Origin: Oligoflexales bacterium
GTDB lineage: Bacteria; Bdellovibrionota_B; Oligoflexia; Oligoflexales; RGVZ01
Assembly: GCA_947494335.1 (NCBI GenBank)
Contig: CANLUT010000001.1
Span: forward strand, 1,047,649-1,111,648
Reading direction: 5' to 3'
Length of the DNA stretch: 64,000 nucleotides
The notes beneath the pieces were generated by a model, which did not search any database, was not told the origin of the DNA, and worked only from the letters and a program-made list of their open reading frames with translations. Positions 61,879 to 64,000 of the stretch are shown here, in pieces (the stretch's first letter is position 1; each line of letters begins with the position of its first letter). The translations under genes were made by a program, and so were the position numbers.

Positions 61879-64000
61879 GATGGCACCTCGAAGTTGCCTT
61901 CTTGGGCGTCGTCTGCTGCATCACCCATAGATTCCAGCACGGTGTCTTGCCTCGCAATTCTGTCACGGTGGCGCGGGTCATCGCGTCGGCAAACGCCTGC
62001 AAATGAGCAGGTCGAGCAATCGGATGGATCGGCCGCGAACGTCTGTGTCAACTTAATCTCGCGCAGTCGGGACGCCCAGCGTCTCTCCACAGCAGCAAAG
62101 GCGTCTACAAGTGAGGCCGGTTTATTTCGTTTACTGAGTAATCCCTTGCTTATGAGATCGTTTTTAGCAGTCTCACCGATAGCAACAAAGGTAGGTTTAC
62201 CGTCCGTTAAATTTAAATACCCGGCGGTCATGACATCAATCGCAGGCTGGACGGATGATGTAGAACCTCCAAGTCCAGTCATTGACAGTGCCTTTGCATA
62301 AAGCGGCAATTGGGGCTCAAGCCCTTCGGCAACCATGCGGGTTTTCGGCACAGTCGAGGTTTTGTAGTCCATGATCAGCGGACCTGCTTCGGGACTTCGA
62401 TGAAGCACATCGATACTGCCGTGCAGCTCAATCTCCATGTCATCAATCATCATTGCGAGTTTATTTGATTTTCCAAATTCGACTTCTGTTGTGACAAGGT
62501 CTGGATCCCAGCCTTTCTCGAACAAGACCTGCCAATAGTTGGCGATCGTTTGCCAACCGCTTCCATTCATGTGTTGGAATTGTGCGGTTCTGGCTAAATC
62601 TTCTGGAATGATGGAGCGTGCAATGGCATCCAAACGTTCGTGGGCCCAAGCTCCAAAGGCGGAGACTAATTTTGGATGATGTCGCCATTGCAATCTTGGC
62701 TCGAGATCTGGGAGATCCTCTTTTGCAAAGAATAACTCCAAAACTTTATGGAGCAGGTTACCAGTGCTCAGATGGCTGCGGTCTTCCGGTAGTTCGATGG
62801 ACTCAAGGCGGCGGCAATGAAGCAAATATCGATAGGGGCACCAGATCAGATGGCGCAGCCTCGATGCCGACATCGAGCTGATTAGGCGCCCCGCATCCTG
62901 AACCTTTCCCTCGCAATCCGTATTAGTGGAAAGCGTTAAAATATCGAATAGGGGCTCCTGCTCCTTGTTACATAGGATCGATGCGGCCTTTTCCCCGGGG
63001 TCTATGATCCGCGGCTCGATTTTGCTCGCAAGCATTTCAATCCATCGAGAGCGAATTAAAGGCTTTTCTGCGTCCCATTGAGCGTAGGTCAATTCGACAG
63101 CCTCTAAGCGACTGGTCAGCAAGTGGAATGTTGTGTCTTCAAGGGATTCAAGATCTTTCCAAGCAGGAAGCCCCATGGCCCGTCGCATTTGATTGTCGAT
63201 GAGGCTATCGCGCGGAAGACCCTGCGGAAAGCTTCCTTCAGTACAACCTAGAATAAAAACGGCAGAAAATGGTATGTAGCGAGCCTCCGTCAGACCGATA
63301 ACCTGCAGCCCACTGAGGGGCTCTCCCTTGTCCCGCAGGCTTTCCTGACTAGCCATGCGGTAAACGTTAGCTAAAAATTTAGACCAGTCCGCTGAAGTGT
63401 ATTGACGAATGACGTCCAACTGGACCACCTGTTTGACGGCTTTGTCAAAGGCTTCAGACCAAGGCTCCTCTTGGGTTGAGCTATCGCTAGTGGATAATGC
63501 TTTCATTAGGCTTACGACCGTATTTAAAAGACGCTGACTCGCAGCCTCGATATCCGTATCCGGTGATCGGAAGCACCAATGAACGGCCTCTTTGATGTAA
63601 TTTGCCGAAGCCGCATCGATGCGACGTTCGAAATAGCGGATGACGTCATCACCAAAGCGGCCAAACGCAGGAAGATTTTTTAGCTCACGTTGAAATGCGG
63701 AGTCATCGAATCCCGTCGGAGCATTAAAAAGATTCTTGGTGATAGAGCTCAAAATATATTGTGCAAATCCATGAATTTCGTTACCGCGACCTAAACTTGT
63801 CACAAGACGAAACCACCGACCAACTTGGCTTTGGGACCATGAAGTGGCCAATGGCATGTTGATCGGAACATTTAACGACGAACTCAAAGCGCTTATAGCA
63901 GGCCCGTACGTTTCCTCATCGGGAACGATCACTGCGATATCATGGGCAGGCATGCCTTCATCAATGAGGCGCTGGACAGACTTTAAAACATAAGTCACCT
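61875..64000 (-). CDS. addB: AddB-type nuclease subunit, 5' part cut by window edge
   Basis: At least 707 residues are visible; AddB is usually about 1000-1150, so the N-terminal helicase-like part lies beyond the right edge. The frame is open to the edge. C-terminal nuclease landmarks are GSIDVL, LIMDYKTST (catalytic Asp and Lys). Cys residues for the 4Fe-4S cluster appear as IWCPYRY (first Cys) and DCSTCSFAGVC near the end. These iron-sulfur cysteines are typical of AddB. It overlaps addA by four bases. Confidence 0.92.
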   Translation of the reverse strand, partial: VTYVLKSVQRLIDEGMPAHDIAVIVPDEETYGPAISALSSSLNVPINMPLATSWSQSQVGRWFRLVTSLGRGNEIHGFAQYILSSITKNLFNAPTGFDDSAFQRELKNLPAFGRFGDDVIRYFERRIDAASANYIKEAVHWCFRSPDTDIEAASQRLLNTVVSLMKALSTSDSSTQEEPWSEAFDKAVKQVVQLDVIRQYTSADWSKFLANVYRMASQESLRDKGEPLSGLQVIGLTEARYIPFSAVFILGCTEGSFPQGLPRDSLIDNQMRRAMGLPAWKDLESLEDTTFHLLTSRLEAVELTYAQWDAEKPLIRSRWIEMLASKIEPRIIDPGEKAASILCNKEQEPLFDILTLSTNTDCEGKVQDAGRLISSMSASRLRHLIWCPYRYLLHCRRLESIELPEDRSHLSTGNLLHKVLELFFAKEDLPDLEPRLQWRHHPKLVSAFGAWAHERLDAIARSIIPEDLARTAQFQHMNGSGWQTIANYWQVLFEKGWDPDLVTTEVEFGKSNKLAMMIDDMEIELHGSIDVLHRSPEAGPLIMDYKTSTVPKTRMVAEGLEPQLPLYAKALSMTGLGGSTSSVQPAIDVMTAGYLNLTDGKPTFVAIGETAKNDLISKGLLSKRNKPASLVDAFAAVERRWASRLREIKLTQTFAADPSDCSTCSFAGVCRRDDPRHRDRIARQDTVLESMGDAADDAQEGNFEVPS

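Overview
The window looks like chromosomal DNA of a Gram-negative, Bdellovibrionota/Oligoflexia-like bacterium (moderate confidence). The evidence is about 48% GC by eye, many lipoproteins and outer-membrane barrel proteins ending in Phe, an LPS heptosyltransferase-type enzyme, AddAB recombination, a class II DAHP synthase, an NFACT (Rqc2-like) protein, a DnaC-type helicase loader, a CHASE2 adenylate cyclase and an archaeal/eukaryotic-type ProRS. There is no prophage, insertion sequence with a transposase, CRISPR array or rRNA operon. Coding is dense on both strands with short intergenic gaps.

Layout. 1-3837 (minus): tetrapyrrole operon, CcsA/HemX-like protein, hemA, hemC and hemD, with ATGA overlaps; hemD runs off the left edge. 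3995-7910: class II DAHP synthase (plus), then a zinc metalloprotease lipoprotein and YqgE (minus). 8168-11694 (plus): envelope cluster of DUF3570-like barrel, DUF4266-like lipoprotein and two thioredoxin-fold proteins. 11769-13771: a secreted unknown (minus) and a GT9 heptosyltransferase (plus). 13764-20224 (minus): dnaE, NFACT protein, adenosine-deaminase-like enzyme. 20376-23732: secreted unknowns, a heme-motif lipoprotein and a tiny Cys/Asp-rich exported peptide. 23840-26918 (minus): guaB-guaA. 27114-31252: an NHL beta-propeller lipoprotein with six chitobiase-type repeats, and a barrel. 31262-39833: proS, adenine deaminase plus cysteine dioxygenase, adenylate cyclase, a secreted hydrolase and a radical SAM/SPASM protein. 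39884-39956: tRNA-Arg(UCU). 40117-44953: ferritin-like unknown, barrel, stand-alone histidine-kinase-like DHp protein, DnaC-like ATPase with an unknown partner, and a lone GspC-HR-like protein. 44919-48425 (minus): glyS and two unknowns. 48731-55082: ahcY, small proteins, a Cys-repeat lipoprotein and serS. 55327-58476: dus, an abundant-looking barrel and a lipoprotein. 58492-64000 (minus): addA and addB, the latter cut by the right edge.

How the genes fit together. Several are housekeeping: heme, chorismate, purine salvage and GMP synthesis, the methyl cycle, four translation functions, replication and recombination. The accessory part is mostly cell-envelope proteins. The least explained items are the DUF3570/DUF4266/thioredoxin cluster, the Cys/Asp-rich peptide with a perfect 15-bp dyad in its leader, two adjacent exported proteins that share an identical Cys spacing, the DnaC-like/unknown pair, the stand-alone DHp protein, a small ORF interrupted by a UCC-UGA-C sequence, and a perfect 25-bp inverted repeat between serS and dus. 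Several leaders carry hairpins against the Shine-Dalgarno sequence, and two intrinsic terminators lie inside the 3' ends of convergent genes.
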